Origin: Geobacteraceae bacterium
GTDB lineage: Bacteria > Desulfobacterota > Desulfuromonadia > Geobacterales > Pseudopelobacteraceae
Assembly (NCBI GenBank): GCA_016720395.1
Contig: JADKKR010000005.1
Coordinates: 186,001-250,000 of the forward strand
Direction: 5' to 3'
DNA: 64,000 nt
In this document: piece by piece, positions 43,206 through 52,099 of the stretch
Layout: each line of letters opens with the position of its first letter
Numbering within the stretch: position 1 is the stretch's first letter
Notes under the pieces: model-generated
Databases searched by the model: none
What the model was told of the DNA's origin: nothing
Seen by the model: only the letters and a program-made list of their open reading frames with translations
Translations under genes and position numbers: made by a program

Positions 43206-44036
43206 ATGACACGAGAAATATCCATCGACAGCGTCAAGATCGGCGCGGGTCGTCCGCTGGTTCTGATAGCCGGACCTTGTGTCATCGAGTCCGAGGAGGC
43301 AACCCTGCGACATGCCGAGAGACTGCTGACGATCTGCAACGGACTTTCCATGCCGCTGATCTTCAAGGCATCCTACGACAAGGCCAATCGCACCTCTATC
43401 GGGGCGTTCCGCGGGCCGGGCATGAAAGAGGGGCTGCGGATACTGTCCAAGGTCAAGGAATCCCTCGGGCTGCCGGTGTTGTCAGACATCCACTCCATAG
43501 AGCAGATCACGCCCGCCGCCGAGGTGCTGGATGTGCTGCAGATTCCGGCTTTTCTCTGCCGCCAGACCGACCTCCTGATTGCCGCGGCCCGCAGCGGCCG
43601 GGTGGTCAATGTCAAGAAAGGGCAGTTCCTGGCCCCCTGGGACATGAAAAACGTGGCCGGCAAGCTGGCTGCCTCGGGAAATGAAAACATCATCCTCACC
43701 GAACGCGGCGTCTCCTTCGGGTATAACAACCTGGTGGTTGATATGCGCTCTTTTCCGGTCATGCGCGCCAGCGGTTATCCGGTGGTGTTCGACGCCACCC
43801 ACAGCGTACAGCTGCCCGGAGGCCAGGGCGAAAGTTCCGGCGGCCAGAGGGAATTCGTTGAGTACCTGTCCCGTGCTGCCGTTGCAACGGGTATCGACGG
43901 TATCTTCATGGAGGTTCATGAGGACCCGGACAAGGCGCTCTGTGACGGGCCGAATTCGATTCCCCTGAGTGAATTGCCGGTGCTGCTGAAGAAACTCCGG
44001 GCGATCGATGCGGTCGTGAAACAGGTGGGTCAATGA
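43206..44036 (+). CDS. kdsA: 3-deoxy-8-phosphooctulonate synthase
   Basis: 276 residues. LIAGPCVIESEEATLRHAE, IFKASYDKANRTSIGAFRG and LPVLSDIHSIEQ are characteristic; FLCRQTDLLIAAA and GQGESSGGQREFVEYLSRAAVA follow. It condenses arabinose-5-phosphate with phosphoenolpyruvate. The stop overlaps the ATG of the next gene (ATGA), so expression is coupled to the isomerase that makes its substrate. Confidence 0.96.
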   Translation: MTREISIDSVKIGAGRPLVLIAGPCVIESEEATLRHAERLLTICNGLSMPLIFKASYDKANRTSIGAFRGPGMKEGLRILSKVKESLGLPVLSDIHSIEQITPAAEVLDVLQIPAFLCRQTDLLIAAARSGRVVNVKKGQFLAPWDMKNVAGKLAASGNENIILTERGVSFGYNNLVVDMRSFPVMRASGYPVVFDATHSVQLPGGQGESSGGQREFVEYLSRAAVATGIDGIFMEVHEDPDKALCDGPNSIPLSELPVLLKKLRAIDAVVKQVGQ

Positions 44037-45001
44037 GTATCATTGCTGAGGCCAAACGGGTCATACAGGTGGAAGCCGACGCGCTTCAGGCGATGGCGAC
44101 ACGCATCGATGCCTCCTTCGAGCGGGCAGTCGACCTGATCCTGGCCAGCAAGGGCAGGGTGGTCGTCAGCGGCATGGGCAAGTCGGGCCTGATCGGGCAG
44201 AAGATCGCCTCCACCATGGCCTCCACCGGTACGCCGGCCCTGTTCCTGCATCCCGCCGAGGGGATTCACGGCGACCTGGGAATGATCATGACCGGCGATG
44301 TGGTCATTGCCATCTCCAACAGCGGTGAGACCGAAGAGATGCTGCGAATACTACCGGCCATCAAGCGCATCGGTGCACATGTGGTGGCCATGACCAGCAA
44401 CGGTTCTTCGACCCTGGCCCGCAGCAGTGACGTTTTCCTGGATGTCTCCGTCAAGGAGGAGGCCTGCCCGCTCGGCCTGGCGCCTACCGCTTCGACTACG
44501 GCTGCGCTGGCCATGGGGGATGCCCTGGCGGTTGCCCTGCTTGTGCAGCGCGGCTTCCGGGCCGAGGATTTTGCCATCTTCCATCCGGGCGGTTCGCTGG
44601 GCAAGAAGCTTCTTCTGCGGGTTGAAGACCTGATGCATGCCGGTGATGCCGTGCCGCTGGTATCGGAAGACACGCTCATGAAAGAAGCCCTGTTCATCAT
44701 CACCGCCAAGGGTCTGGGAGTTACCGGTGTAACCTCGGCCGACGGTGCGCTGCGGGGGGTAATCACCGACGGCGACCTGCGACGGGCGCTGGAAAAGGGG
44801 TACGACATCCTCGGTCAGAGGGCCGCCGAGCTCATGAAGCTCAACCCGCGGCGCATCAAACGACATGAACTGGCCGCCGCGGCGCTGCAGGTCATGGAGC
44901 ATTATTCGATCACATCCCTGTTCGTTTTTGAGGACGATAGTGATCCCGCCCCGTGCGGCATCGTTCACCTTCATGACATCCTCCGCGCGGGGATTGCCTG
45001 A
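44033..45001 (+). CDS. kdsD: Arabinose-5-phosphate isomerase
   Basis: 322 residues. A SIS domain (GRVVVSGMGKSGLIGQKIASTMASTGTPALFLHPAEGIHGDLG region, residues about 42-85, with the SNSGETEEM loop) is followed by two CBS domains (about 205-322), the standard KdsD/KpsF layout. It converts ribulose-5-phosphate to arabinose-5-phosphate for the KdsA step. CBS domains may bind a regulatory nucleotide or sugar. The ATG overlaps the kdsA stop. Confidence 0.95.
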   Translation: MSIIAEAKRVIQVEADALQAMATRIDASFERAVDLILASKGRVVVSGMGKSGLIGQKIASTMASTGTPALFLHPAEGIHGDLGMIMTGDVVIAISNSGETEEMLRILPAIKRIGAHVVAMTSNGSSTLARSSDVFLDVSVKEEACPLGLAPTASTTAALAMGDALAVALLVQRGFRAEDFAIFHPGGSLGKKLLLRVEDLMHAGDAVPLVSEDTLMKEALFIITAKGLGVTGVTSADGALRGVITDGDLRRALEKGYDILGQRAAELMKLNPRRIKRHELAAAALQVMEHYSITSLFVFEDDSDPAPCGIVHLHDILRAGIA

Positions 45002-45002
45002 T

Positions 45003-45518
45003 ATGCAAGACAAACTGAAACATATCCGCCTGCTGCTTCTGGACGTGGACGGTGTCATGACCGACGGCGGGATCATCTATGATGCGTCCGGTCTGGAAAC
45101 CAAGCGCTTCAATGTCAAGGACGGTCACGGTATCAAGATGCTTCAGCGTCATGGTATCGAAGTCGGCATCATTACCGGCCGCACCTCGATTGTGGTTGAT
45201 AACCGAGCCAATGAGCTCGGCATCAGCCTGGTCTACCAGGGGGCCCTGAAGAAACTGGAAAGTTATGAAGACATCAAACTCAAGACCGGGCTTGAGGACT
45301 ATCAGATTGCCTACATGGGTGATGATGTCATCGATGTGCCGGTCCTGCGCAGGGTCGGTTTCTCGGCTGCTCCGCTTGACGGTCTCTGCGAAGTGCGCGC
45401 CGTTGTCGACTATGTGGCCTCATGCGGTGGGGGGTGCGGGGCCGTGCGGGAGTTGTGCGACCATATCCTCAAGGCCCGCGGAGCATGGGGTGAGATCGCC
45501 GAACGCTACGAACTCTAA
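45003..45518 (+). CDS. kdsC: 3-deoxy-D-manno-octulosonate 8-phosphate phosphatase
   Basis: 171 residues from the ATG at 45003, one base after the kdsD stop; upstream in-frame codons lie inside kdsD and are not used. HAD-family motifs: LLLDVDGVMTDGG (nucleophile Asp in the first motif, residues about 11-23), ITGRTS (about 55-60), and MGDDVIDVPVL (about 104-114). It removes phosphate from Kdo-8-phosphate, between the KdsA and KdsB steps. The C-terminal SCGGGCGAVRELCDHIL with extra Cys is a local feature. Confidence 0.94.
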   Translation: MQDKLKHIRLLLLDVDGVMTDGGIIYDASGLETKRFNVKDGHGIKMLQRHGIEVGIITGRTSIVVDNRANELGISLVYQGALKKLESYEDIKLKTGLEDYQIAYMGDDVIDVPVLRRVGFSAAPLDGLCEVRAVVDYVASCGGGCGAVRELCDHILKARGAWGEIAERYEL

Positions 45519-45604
45519 GTATCATTCAATCTCTATGCCAATCCTGTAAATTAAATCACGTTTCGCTGGACACTCCCACCCCTCAATGCTATAGTAACCA
45601 CCAT

Positions 45605-46180
45605 ATGGTATCGCCTCGGAACATCAGGTTTGCACTGGCCCTGCTCGTCACGGCGGCGATTGTCGGCATCGTGGCGGCCATCTCCCTGAATGGCTTTCGC
45701 CCGACACCTGCGGCGCACGTTTCGCAGCAGCTTCCCCAGAACATTGATGTTGCCCTGAACAAAGCCCGTTTCACTGAAATGCGCGAGGGTACTTCTGTCT
45801 GGGAGCTTGTTGCCGAGCGTGCCGAATATGATAAAACCGGAGATGTGGCCTACCTGTCCGATATCAGAATGGTCTATGCAAAGAGTCGTACCAACGGAGC
45901 CATCACGCTCACGGCCGCTACCGGGGAGTATGCAAATACCAGCAGGAACATTCACCTGCGCGGCAGGGTTCATGTCGTGACCGAGACCGGGATGGTCTTT
46001 GACACGGAGTCGCTGGATTATCTGGCCGCGTCCTCACTGTTCCGGACGGTCGAACATGTGGACTTCCATCATGAGCGGCTCTCATTGTCAGCCACCGGGA
46101 TGGAACTCGATGCTAAAACAGAGAAATCAAGATTCTTCAATTCTATCGATGCCGTTGTGGAAGGCGTAGGGGTACATTGA
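45605..46180 (+). CDS. lptC: LPS export protein LptC
   Basis: 191 residues. One N-terminal membrane helix (about 10-28) is followed by a periplasmic beta-jellyroll of the LptC/OstA kind: VWELVAERAEYDKTGDVAYLSDIRMVYAK, TLTAATGEYANTSRNIHLRGRVHVVTETGMVFDTESLDY. It passes lipopolysaccharide from the LptBFG transporter to LptA. The ribosome site is weak. The frame ends four bases into a TTG of the lptA frame. Confidence 0.88.
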   Translation: MVSPRNIRFALALLVTAAIVGIVAAISLNGFRPTPAAHVSQQLPQNIDVALNKARFTEMREGTSVWELVAERAEYDKTGDVAYLSDIRMVYAKSRTNGAITLTAATGEYANTSRNIHLRGRVHVVTETGMVFDTESLDYLAASSLFRTVEHVDFHHERLSLSATGMELDAKTEKSRFFNSIDAVVEGVGVH

Positions 46181-46206
46181 ATATTTACCGGGCATTATCA
46201 AGGTTT

Positions 46207-46743
46207 ATGGATATCGCCATGAAACGCTCCCTGATCCTGGCCGCTGTGGTTATTTCATGCGGGCTCACGGCTTCTGTGGCGCAGGCTGCTCCGGAAACAC
46301 GCAGGGACACCTCGAACCAGCCCATTACGGTCAAGTCGAACGAACTTGCAGCTGATAACAAGGGAAAAACTGCTGTTTTCACCGGCAAGGTTGTCGCCAA
46401 GCAGGGAGATGTGACCATATTCTGTGACAGGATGACGGTGTACTATGGCGCTACCCAGGGGGATGTTGACAAGATTGAGGCGGACGGAAACGTGCGCATT
46501 GTCCAGGAAAACCGGGTCGGTGTCTCTTCCCATGCAGTCTATGAAAGTAAGCTTGGCAGGATCACGCTGACCGGCGGCAACCCTAAGGTCATCCAGGGGA
46601 AAGACACCGTTTCCGGAGAGGTCATTACCTATTTCATCGATGATGAGCGGAGCAGTGTAACCGGCGGCCGTGTTGAAGCGGTCATCCATCCAAAGCCCAA
46701 GAGCGATGCCCGACCCAAAAAAGGCAATGCAGACAAACGTTGA
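46207..46743 (+). CDS. lptA: LPS periplasmic bridge protein LptA
   Basis: About 178 residues if the ATG at 46207 (AAGG upstream) is used; an ATG at 46219 would also leave an intact signal peptide (LILAAVVISCGLTASVAQA). The mature protein has the OstA domain: ITVKSNELAADNKGKTAVFTGKVVAKQGDVTIFCDRMTVYYG, then EADGNVRIVQENRVG and ITLTGGNPKVIQG. It forms the periplasmic chain carrying lipopolysaccharide to the outer membrane. Its 3' end overlaps the start of lptB. Confidence 0.9.
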   Translation: MDIAMKRSLILAAVVISCGLTASVAQAAPETRRDTSNQPITVKSNELAADNKGKTAVFTGKVVAKQGDVTIFCDRMTVYYGATQGDVDKIEADGNVRIVQENRVGVSSHAVYESKLGRITLTGGNPKVIQGKDTVSGEVITYFIDDERSSVTGGRVEAVIHPKPKSDARPKKGNADKR

Positions 46744-47467
46744 TAAACTTCGCCTCTGGACCACGGGGTTGACCAAGACCTATGGAGACCGCCAGGTGGT
46801 CCGGGGAGTCGACCTCAGTATCGAAGCAGGCAGCGTGATCGGTCTGCTGGGGCCTAACGGAGCCGGGAAGACCACGACCTTTTACATGGTGGTCGGTCTG
46901 GCACAACCCGATGGAGGTCAGGTCTTTATCGGTGACGATGAAATAACCAGCCTGCCCATGTACCAGCGGGCCCGAAAAGGTATCAGCTATCTGCCCCAGG
47001 AGGCCTCCGTCTTTCGCAAGCTGACGGTGGCCGACAACCTGCTGGCAATTCTGGAAACAGCGGAGCCTGATCGGGAACAGCGGCAGCACCGGATGGAACA
47101 GCTGCTTGAAGAATTCGGCATCACGCACATCGCCGGTGTCAAAGGCTACTCGCTTTCCGGGGGTGAGCGCCGTCGGGTCGAGATCGCCAGGGCGCTGATC
47201 ACGAAACCGGCCTTTATACTTCTGGACGAGCCCTTTGCCGGTATCGACCCCATTGCTGTGGCGGATATCCAGAACCTGATCGTCTCGCTGAAGGAACGTA
47301 ACATCGGGGTGCTCATCTCCGATCACAATGTGCGCGAGACGCTCGGGGTCTGTGATCAGGCCTATATCCTGTGTAACGGCGAGGTGTTGGAGTACGGCAC
47401 ACCCGACCATATTGCCGCCAGCAGCAAAGCCCGGGCGGTGTATCTGGGAGACGATTTCCGTCTCTGA
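46727..47467 (+). CDS. lptB: LPS export ABC transporter ATP-binding protein
   Basis: About 246 residues from the ATG at 46727; ATG 46706 is an alternative and both starts overlap lptA. ABC motifs: Walker A LLGPNGAGKTTTFYMVVGL, Q-loop YLPQEASVFRKLTVADNLL, signature YSLSGGERRRVEIARAL, Walker B FILLDEPFAGIDPIAV, and the switch His in LISDHNVRETL. It powers lipopolysaccharide extraction from the inner membrane together with LptF/LptG, which are not in this window. Confidence 0.95.
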   Translation: MQTNVDKLRLWTTGLTKTYGDRQVVRGVDLSIEAGSVIGLLGPNGAGKTTTFYMVVGLAQPDGGQVFIGDDEITSLPMYQRARKGISYLPQEASVFRKLTVADNLLAILETAEPDREQRQHRMEQLLEEFGITHIAGVKGYSLSGGERRRVEIARALITKPAFILLDEPFAGIDPIAVADIQNLIVSLKERNIGVLISDHNVRETLGVCDQAYILCNGEVLEYGTPDHIAASSKARAVYLGDDFRL

Positions 47468-47495
47468 AATCTGATTCCTGCGAGGTAGAAACTCC

Positions 47496-48935
47496 ATGGC
47501 TATGGAGATGCGCCAACAACTGAAGATGACGCAGCAGCTGGTTATGACCCCCCAGCTGCAGCAGGCCATCAAACTGCTCCAGCTGACACGGCTGGAGCTT
47601 CAGGACGTTGTGCGCCAGGAACTTGAGGAGAACCCGCTGCTGGAAGAGACGCTTGAGGCCGATGAGATTCGCGAGAGCGAACAGGCTGAACTTACCGAGA
47701 GCGAGGAGACTCCCGAATCTCCCGGGGAGGATTTCAAAGAGGTGGAAGCGGGCGACGAGACCCTGCGTGACTGGGACAGTTACCTGGATGGCTATACCTA
47801 CAGTTCGGGTGAACAGTACCGCGATGATGACGACCGTCCGTCACTGGAAAGCCTGCTCACCCGAAGCGGGACCCTTGCCGATCACCTGCTCTGGCAGCTT
47901 AACATGGGGCATTTCTCCGAAGAAGAGGTCCGTATCGGTGAAGAGATCATCGGCAACATCGATGACGATGGGTATCTGCGGGCTTCGCTGGATGAAATCG
48001 CAGTTGCCTGTTCAAAAGAGGCAGAGTGCGTATCTCCGGTGCTGGAGCGAATCCAGGAGTTCGATCCCTGCGGCATCGCCGCCCGCGATGTACAGGAGTG
48101 TCTGCTGATACAGGCGCGCTTCATGGGCATGCAGGGGAGTGTGGTCGAGCGGATCCTTATGCATAACCTCAAGGATCTTGAGACCCGCAAATACAAACAG
48201 ATCGCCCGTGATCTTTCCGTGGATATCGATGACGTGTTGATGGCTGCAAAGATCATCGGGGGCTTTGACCCCAAGCCGGGGAGCATGTACAGCCCCGAAG
48301 ATGTCCACTACATCTCGGCTGATATTTTCGTCTACAAGGTCGGAGATGAATATCTGGTCATGCTGAATGAAGAAGGCGTGCCCAATCTCAAGATAAGCCC
48401 CTACTACGCTGAAGCCAAGACCAATGGCCTGGTTGATTCCCGGGCCGACGAATACATCAACGAAAAAGTGCGTTCGGCGCTCTGGCTGATAAAGAGCATC
48501 CAGCAGCGGCAGCGGACCATATACCGGGTGGCCAAGAGCATCATCAGGTTCCAGCGGGATTTTCTTGACCGGGGGATAGAGTTCCTGCGGCCGCTGGTGC
48601 TGCGGGACGTGGCCGATGACATCGGCATGCACGAATCCACCATCAGCCGGGTTACGACCAACAAGTACATGCAGACTCCCCAGGGGCTGTTCGAGCTCAA
48701 GTACTTCTTCAACAGCGGACTTTCCACCAGTGAAGGTGATTTTGTCGCCTCGGAAAGCGTCAAGAACCGCATCCGGGAAATCATCGAAAAGGAAGATACA
48801 AAAAAACCGCTTTCGGACCAGAAAATTGCCGATATGCTGTCCGGGCAGACCGTCAATATCGCCCGCCGGACGGTCACCAAGTATCGTGAAATATTGAAGC
48901 TCGGATCATCATCGGAGCGCAAACGACATTTTTAG
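47496..48935 (+). CDS. rpoN: RNA polymerase sigma-54 factor
   Basis: 479 residues. Gln/Leu-rich region I (QQLKMTQQLVMTPQLQQAIKLLQL), acidic linker around 55-100, core-binding and HTH regions (DIGMHESTISRVTTNKYMQTP-type), and the RpoN box ARRTVTKYRE at about 456-465 that reads the -24 element. It directs transcription needing AAA+ activators, one of which is encoded 7 kb downstream. It sits between the Lpt genes and the hibernation factor/PTS genes, an arrangement common in proteobacteria. Confidence 0.97.
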   Translation: MAMEMRQQLKMTQQLVMTPQLQQAIKLLQLTRLELQDVVRQELEENPLLEETLEADEIRESEQAELTESEETPESPGEDFKEVEAGDETLRDWDSYLDGYTYSSGEQYRDDDDRPSLESLLTRSGTLADHLLWQLNMGHFSEEEVRIGEEIIGNIDDDGYLRASLDEIAVACSKEAECVSPVLERIQEFDPCGIAARDVQECLLIQARFMGMQGSVVERILMHNLKDLETRKYKQIARDLSVDIDDVLMAAKIIGGFDPKPGSMYSPEDVHYISADIFVYKVGDEYLVMLNEEGVPNLKISPYYAEAKTNGLVDSRADEYINEKVRSALWLIKSIQQRQRTIYRVAKSIIRFQRDFLDRGIEFLRPLVLRDVADDIGMHESTISRVTTNKYMQTPQGLFELKYFFNSGLSTSEGDFVASESVKNRIREIIEKEDTKKPLSDQKIADMLSGQTVNIARRTVTKYREILKLGSSSERKRHF

Positions 48936-48988
48936 CGTCTCTTGCCAGGCGAGAGGCGAATTTCGCACGAACTCACAGGAGGTATTGT

Positions 48989-49537
48989 ATGCAGGTAACT
49001 ACAACATTCAGGCACATGGAGCAGAGCGACGCCCTCAAATCTTATGCCGAGGAAAAACTTGATCGGGTAACAAAATATATCGACGAGCCGATCAATGTTC
49101 AGGTCTATTTTGCTGTTGAAAAAAAGATCCGGCATATTGTTGAAATTGTCATCGCCGCAAAAGGTATCAGCACCAAGGCCTCCGAGGCGACCAACGACAT
49201 GTATGCTGCCGTGGATGCCGTCATCGACAAGATCGAGCGCCAGCTCAAGCGCTACAAGGAGAAGATCAAGGCCCACAAGCCTAATGGCGATGACCGCGGC
49301 CGCCAGTACTCCAAAAAGATCTTTGAAGCCGAAAGCCTTGAAACCAGTTCCGAACCGGTTGTTATCAGGGCCCAGACCGAAACGGTCAAACCGATGTCGG
49401 TCGAGGAAGCCGTTATGCAGATGGACCTCCTGCACAAGGACTTTATTGTCTTCACTGATTCCGTCAACAATGATATCAGTGTCCTGTATCGCCGCAAAGA
49501 CGGTAATTTCGGACTGATCGAGCCGCAACGCGGCTGA
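48989..49537 (+). CDS. hpf: Ribosome hibernation promoting factor, long form
   Basis: 182 residues; AGGAGG precedes the ATG. N-terminal HPF/RaiA domain (MQVTTTFRHMEQSDALKSYAEEKL up to about residue 100) is followed by a linker and the C-terminal dimerisation domain (MSVEEAVMQMDLLHKDFIVF, NDISVLYRRKDGNFGLIEP), so it is the long type that pairs ribosomes by itself. Placement directly after rpoN is the usual arrangement. Confidence 0.94.
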   Translation: MQVTTTFRHMEQSDALKSYAEEKLDRVTKYIDEPINVQVYFAVEKKIRHIVEIVIAAKGISTKASEATNDMYAAVDAVIDKIERQLKRYKEKIKAHKPNGDDRGRQYSKKIFEAESLETSSEPVVIRAQTETVKPMSVEEAVMQMDLLHKDFIVFTDSVNNDISVLYRRKDGNFGLIEPQRG

Positions 49538-49562
49538 TACTTGCATTATTCGTGAGGCGCCC

Positions 49563-50522
49563 GTGGATGGAATCAGTCTGTCCCTGCAGGAACTGTTGAA
49601 TGATTCGGAATACGGACTTGGGCTGACACTTCTGGCAGGTGAGCGGGGCCTGGTTCACCGTGTGTCGAGTTCCAGAATTCAGAAGCCCGGCCTGGCCCTG
49701 GCCGGTTATACCGAGCACCTGCATCCCTCCAGGATCCAGGTGCTCGGTAATACTGAGATCTCCTACCTGAAGCAGTCTGACGACCATTTTGCTACCGAGA
49801 GCATCCGGAAACTCTGCTCGTTTCCGATATCCTGTTTCATCATCACCAAGGGTTTGGTCCCGCCGCGGTTCCTGCTTGACCATGCCGAGGCATCCGGAAT
49901 CCCGGTGCTGAGTACCCAGCACCAGTCTTCGACCTTTATCTCGCTGATTACCAAGTTCCTCGAGGAACGCCTTCTCCCCACCACCCACATGCACGGCGTA
50001 TTGATGGATGTGCTGGGTGTCGGAATACTGCTGTCCGGAAAGAGCGGTATCGGCAAAAGCGAGTGTGCACTGGACCTGATTATTCGCGGACATCGTCTGG
50101 TAGCCGATGACATGATCTTCATCAAGAAGAAGATGCCGGCGGCCCTGGTCGGACAATCCGAAGAAGCGATCCAACACCTGATGGAGATCCGCGGTCTGGG
50201 CATTATCAACATCAAAGACCTGTACGGGGTCTCGTCCATCCGTGAGAAAAAAATCATCGATATGCAGCTTGAGCTGGTGGAATGGGATCCGGATCATGAA
50301 TACGACCGACTGGGGGTCGATGACCGCCGCGTCACCATCCTTGGTGTCGAGCTTCCGCATATCTGTATCCCGGTCCGGCCGGGACGCAACCTGGGCTCAA
50401 TCGTCGAAGTTGCCGCGCGCAACTTTCTGCTCAAAGGGATGGGGTACCATTCAGCCCGTGATTTTCAGGAGCGCCTGATGGCCCGGATGGAGGTCCGGCC
50501 GTTGGGTAATGAGGTGGAATAG
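49563..50522 (+). CDS. hprK: HPr kinase/phosphorylase
   Basis: 319 residues, GTG start. N-terminal domain about 1-130; Walker A GKSGIGKSE at about 158-166, His in THMHGVLMDVLGVG just before, and the HprK signature MEIRGLGIINIKDLYG near 208-223. It phosphorylates a Ser of HPr, or reverses this, in response to metabolites. The HPr encoded downstream keeps the target Ser46. Confidence 0.95.
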   Translation: MDGISLSLQELLNDSEYGLGLTLLAGERGLVHRVSSSRIQKPGLALAGYTEHLHPSRIQVLGNTEISYLKQSDDHFATESIRKLCSFPISCFIITKGLVPPRFLLDHAEASGIPVLSTQHQSSTFISLITKFLEERLLPTTHMHGVLMDVLGVGILLSGKSGIGKSECALDLIIRGHRLVADDMIFIKKKMPAALVGQSEEAIQHLMEIRGLGIINIKDLYGVSSIREKKIIDMQLELVEWDPDHEYDRLGVDDRRVTILGVELPHICIPVRPGRNLGSIVEVAARNFLLKGMGYHSARDFQERLMARMEVRPLGNEVE

Positions 50523-50525
50523 TCT

Positions 50526-51389
50526 GTGAGGATCATCGTTATCACCGGCATGTCCGGATCGGGAAAATCAACTGCGGTCAGGGCTCTTGAGGATGAGGGC
50601 TATTACTGTATCGACAACCTTCCGGTGCGCCTCTTCAAGCGGTTTGTCGACCTGATCGGCAAATCGGGTGAGACGTTCAAGGGAATTGTACTGGTTGCGG
50701 ATATCCGCGGCCGGGAGTTTTTCAAGGGATACGAAAGCGCCTTCCAGAAGATCCGTGCAGCCGGTCACAGCATCGATATCCTTTTCTTCGATGCCCTGGA
50801 CGAAACCCTCTTGCGGCGGTTTTCTGAGACACGACGGCGGCATCCGGCCGATGAGCACTGCTCGGTAGCCGACTGTATCAGAATCGAGCGCGAGAGGCTT
50901 TCCGGTCTACGCCAGATGGCGACCCGGATCATCGACACATCCGAGTTCAATGTTCATCAGCTCAGGGATCATATCCTGCGGATCATTCGAGGGGATGAAG
51001 GGGTCAATCCATTCTCGCTGGAGGTTCAATCCTTTGGATTCCGCTACGGGATACCGATGGAGTCGAGTATCGTCATGGATGTACGCTTTCTTCCCAACCC
51101 GTTTTTTGTGCCAGAACTGAAGGAGTTTTCTGGACTTGATGATCCCGTGCGCGAGTATATTGTGGACAAGCCGTTGACCGCTGCATTCATCGATTACTTT
51201 TTTCCGATGCTGGACATGCTCGTGCCGGCCTATCAACAGGAAGGCAGGGCCTACCTGACCATTTCCATCGGCTGCACCGGCGGGAGGCATCGATCGGTTG
51301 CCCTGGCGGAGATCACTGCCATGCACCTGCAGACAATCTGGCCATCAGTTCGTATTACTCACCGTGATATTGAAAAGGGGAAACAATGA
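50526..51389 (+). CDS. rapZ: RNase adapter/nucleotide-binding protein RapZ
   Basis: 287 residues, GTG start. Walker A TGMSGSGKST at 7-16 and the Walker B-like IVLVADIRGREFF; the C-terminal domain ends with ISIGCTGGRHRSVALAEI (about 250-268), the most conserved part. In enterobacteria it controls GlmZ small RNA and amino-sugar synthesis; in this lineage the target is not known. The stop overlaps the next ATG (ATGA). Confidence 0.94.
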   Translation: MRIIVITGMSGSGKSTAVRALEDEGYYCIDNLPVRLFKRFVDLIGKSGETFKGIVLVADIRGREFFKGYESAFQKIRAAGHSIDILFFDALDETLLRRFSETRRRHPADEHCSVADCIRIERERLSGLRQMATRIIDTSEFNVHQLRDHILRIIRGDEGVNPFSLEVQSFGFRYGIPMESSIVMDVRFLPNPFFVPELKEFSGLDDPVREYIVDKPLTAAFIDYFFPMLDMLVPAYQQEGRAYLTISIGCTGGRHRSVALAEITAMHLQTIWPSVRITHRDIEKGKQ

Positions 51390-51778
51390 TAGGAGTGGTT
51401 CTTGTGACACACGCCGGCCTGGCTGGTGCGCTGATATCCGCGGCAGAGATGATCGTCGGAACTATCGACAGGTGCGCTTCCGTGCAGGTTGCCCCCGGAG
51501 AACATGCCGACGGGATCATGGCCCGTGTCGTGGCCGCTGTTGAAGCGGTGAGTGGAGATGGAGCTATTATCATGACCGATCTTTTTGGCGGGACACCCTC
51601 CAATATGGCCATGTCTTTTCTCAAAGAGGGGCGGGTAGAGGTGCTGACCGGTGTCAACCTGCCCATGCTCATTGAATTCTGCTCTAAACGTGCACGAATG
51701 TCGGTGGTCGAACTGGCTGGCGAACTCCAGCGATCCGGCAGGGAAGGAATTATCGTAGCTGGAGAATTCCTGAAGTAA
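51386..51778 (+). CDS. PTS EIIA component, mannose/fructose family
   Basis: 130 residues. IGVVLVTHAGLAGALISAAEMIVG places the phospho-acceptor His9, and ADGIMARVVAAVEAVSGDGAIIMTDLFGGTPSNMAMSFL is the conserved MAN-family helix-turn. No IIB, IIC or IID genes are nearby, so the domain probably has a regulatory rather than transport role, receiving phosphate from the HPr encoded next. Confidence 0.92.
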   Translation: MIGVVLVTHAGLAGALISAAEMIVGTIDRCASVQVAPGEHADGIMARVVAAVEAVSGDGAIIMTDLFGGTPSNMAMSFLKEGRVEVLTGVNLPMLIEFCSKRARMSVVELAGELQRSGREGIIVAGEFLK

Positions 51779-51831
51779 TCTTTCCTGGATGTGGTCCGGA
51801 ACCATCAAAAGTATAGAGGGACAAAAAACAG

Positions 51832-52098
51832 ATGCTCAAGAAAGATTATCTCATAATCAATAAACTGGGGCTGCATGCACGGGCATCAGCCCTGTTTGTG
51901 AAAACGGCCAGCCGTTTCGCCTCTGAAGTCTGGTTGGCCAAGGAGAATATCGAAGTAAACGGTAAGAGCATCATGGGGATCATGATGCTGGCCGCCTCCA
52001 AAGGCACCACCGTTACCCTGTCACTGGAGGGCGCTGACGAAGCGGAGGCGCTCCAGGCCATCGGTGATCTGATTACCAATGGATTCGGAGAGGAATGA
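51832..52098 (+). CDS. ptsH: Phosphocarrier protein HPr
   Basis: 88 residues. KLGLHARASALFVKTAS has the phospho-acceptor His15, and NGKSIMGIMMLAASKGT has Ser46, the site for HPr kinase, encoded in the same operon. It passes phosphate from enzyme I to EIIA. The stop is one base before the enzyme I ATG. Confidence 0.96.
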   Translation: MLKKDYLIINKLGLHARASALFVKTASRFASEVWLAKENIEVNGKSIMGIMMLAASKGTTVTLSLEGADEAEALQAIGDLITNGFGEE

Positions 52099-52099
52099 C

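Noticed and set aside
44865..45002. 46-residue N-terminal extension of KdsC inside kdsD
   Set aside because: The extension reads through the coupled kdsD gene in another frame; the canonical KdsC start is the ATG at 45003.
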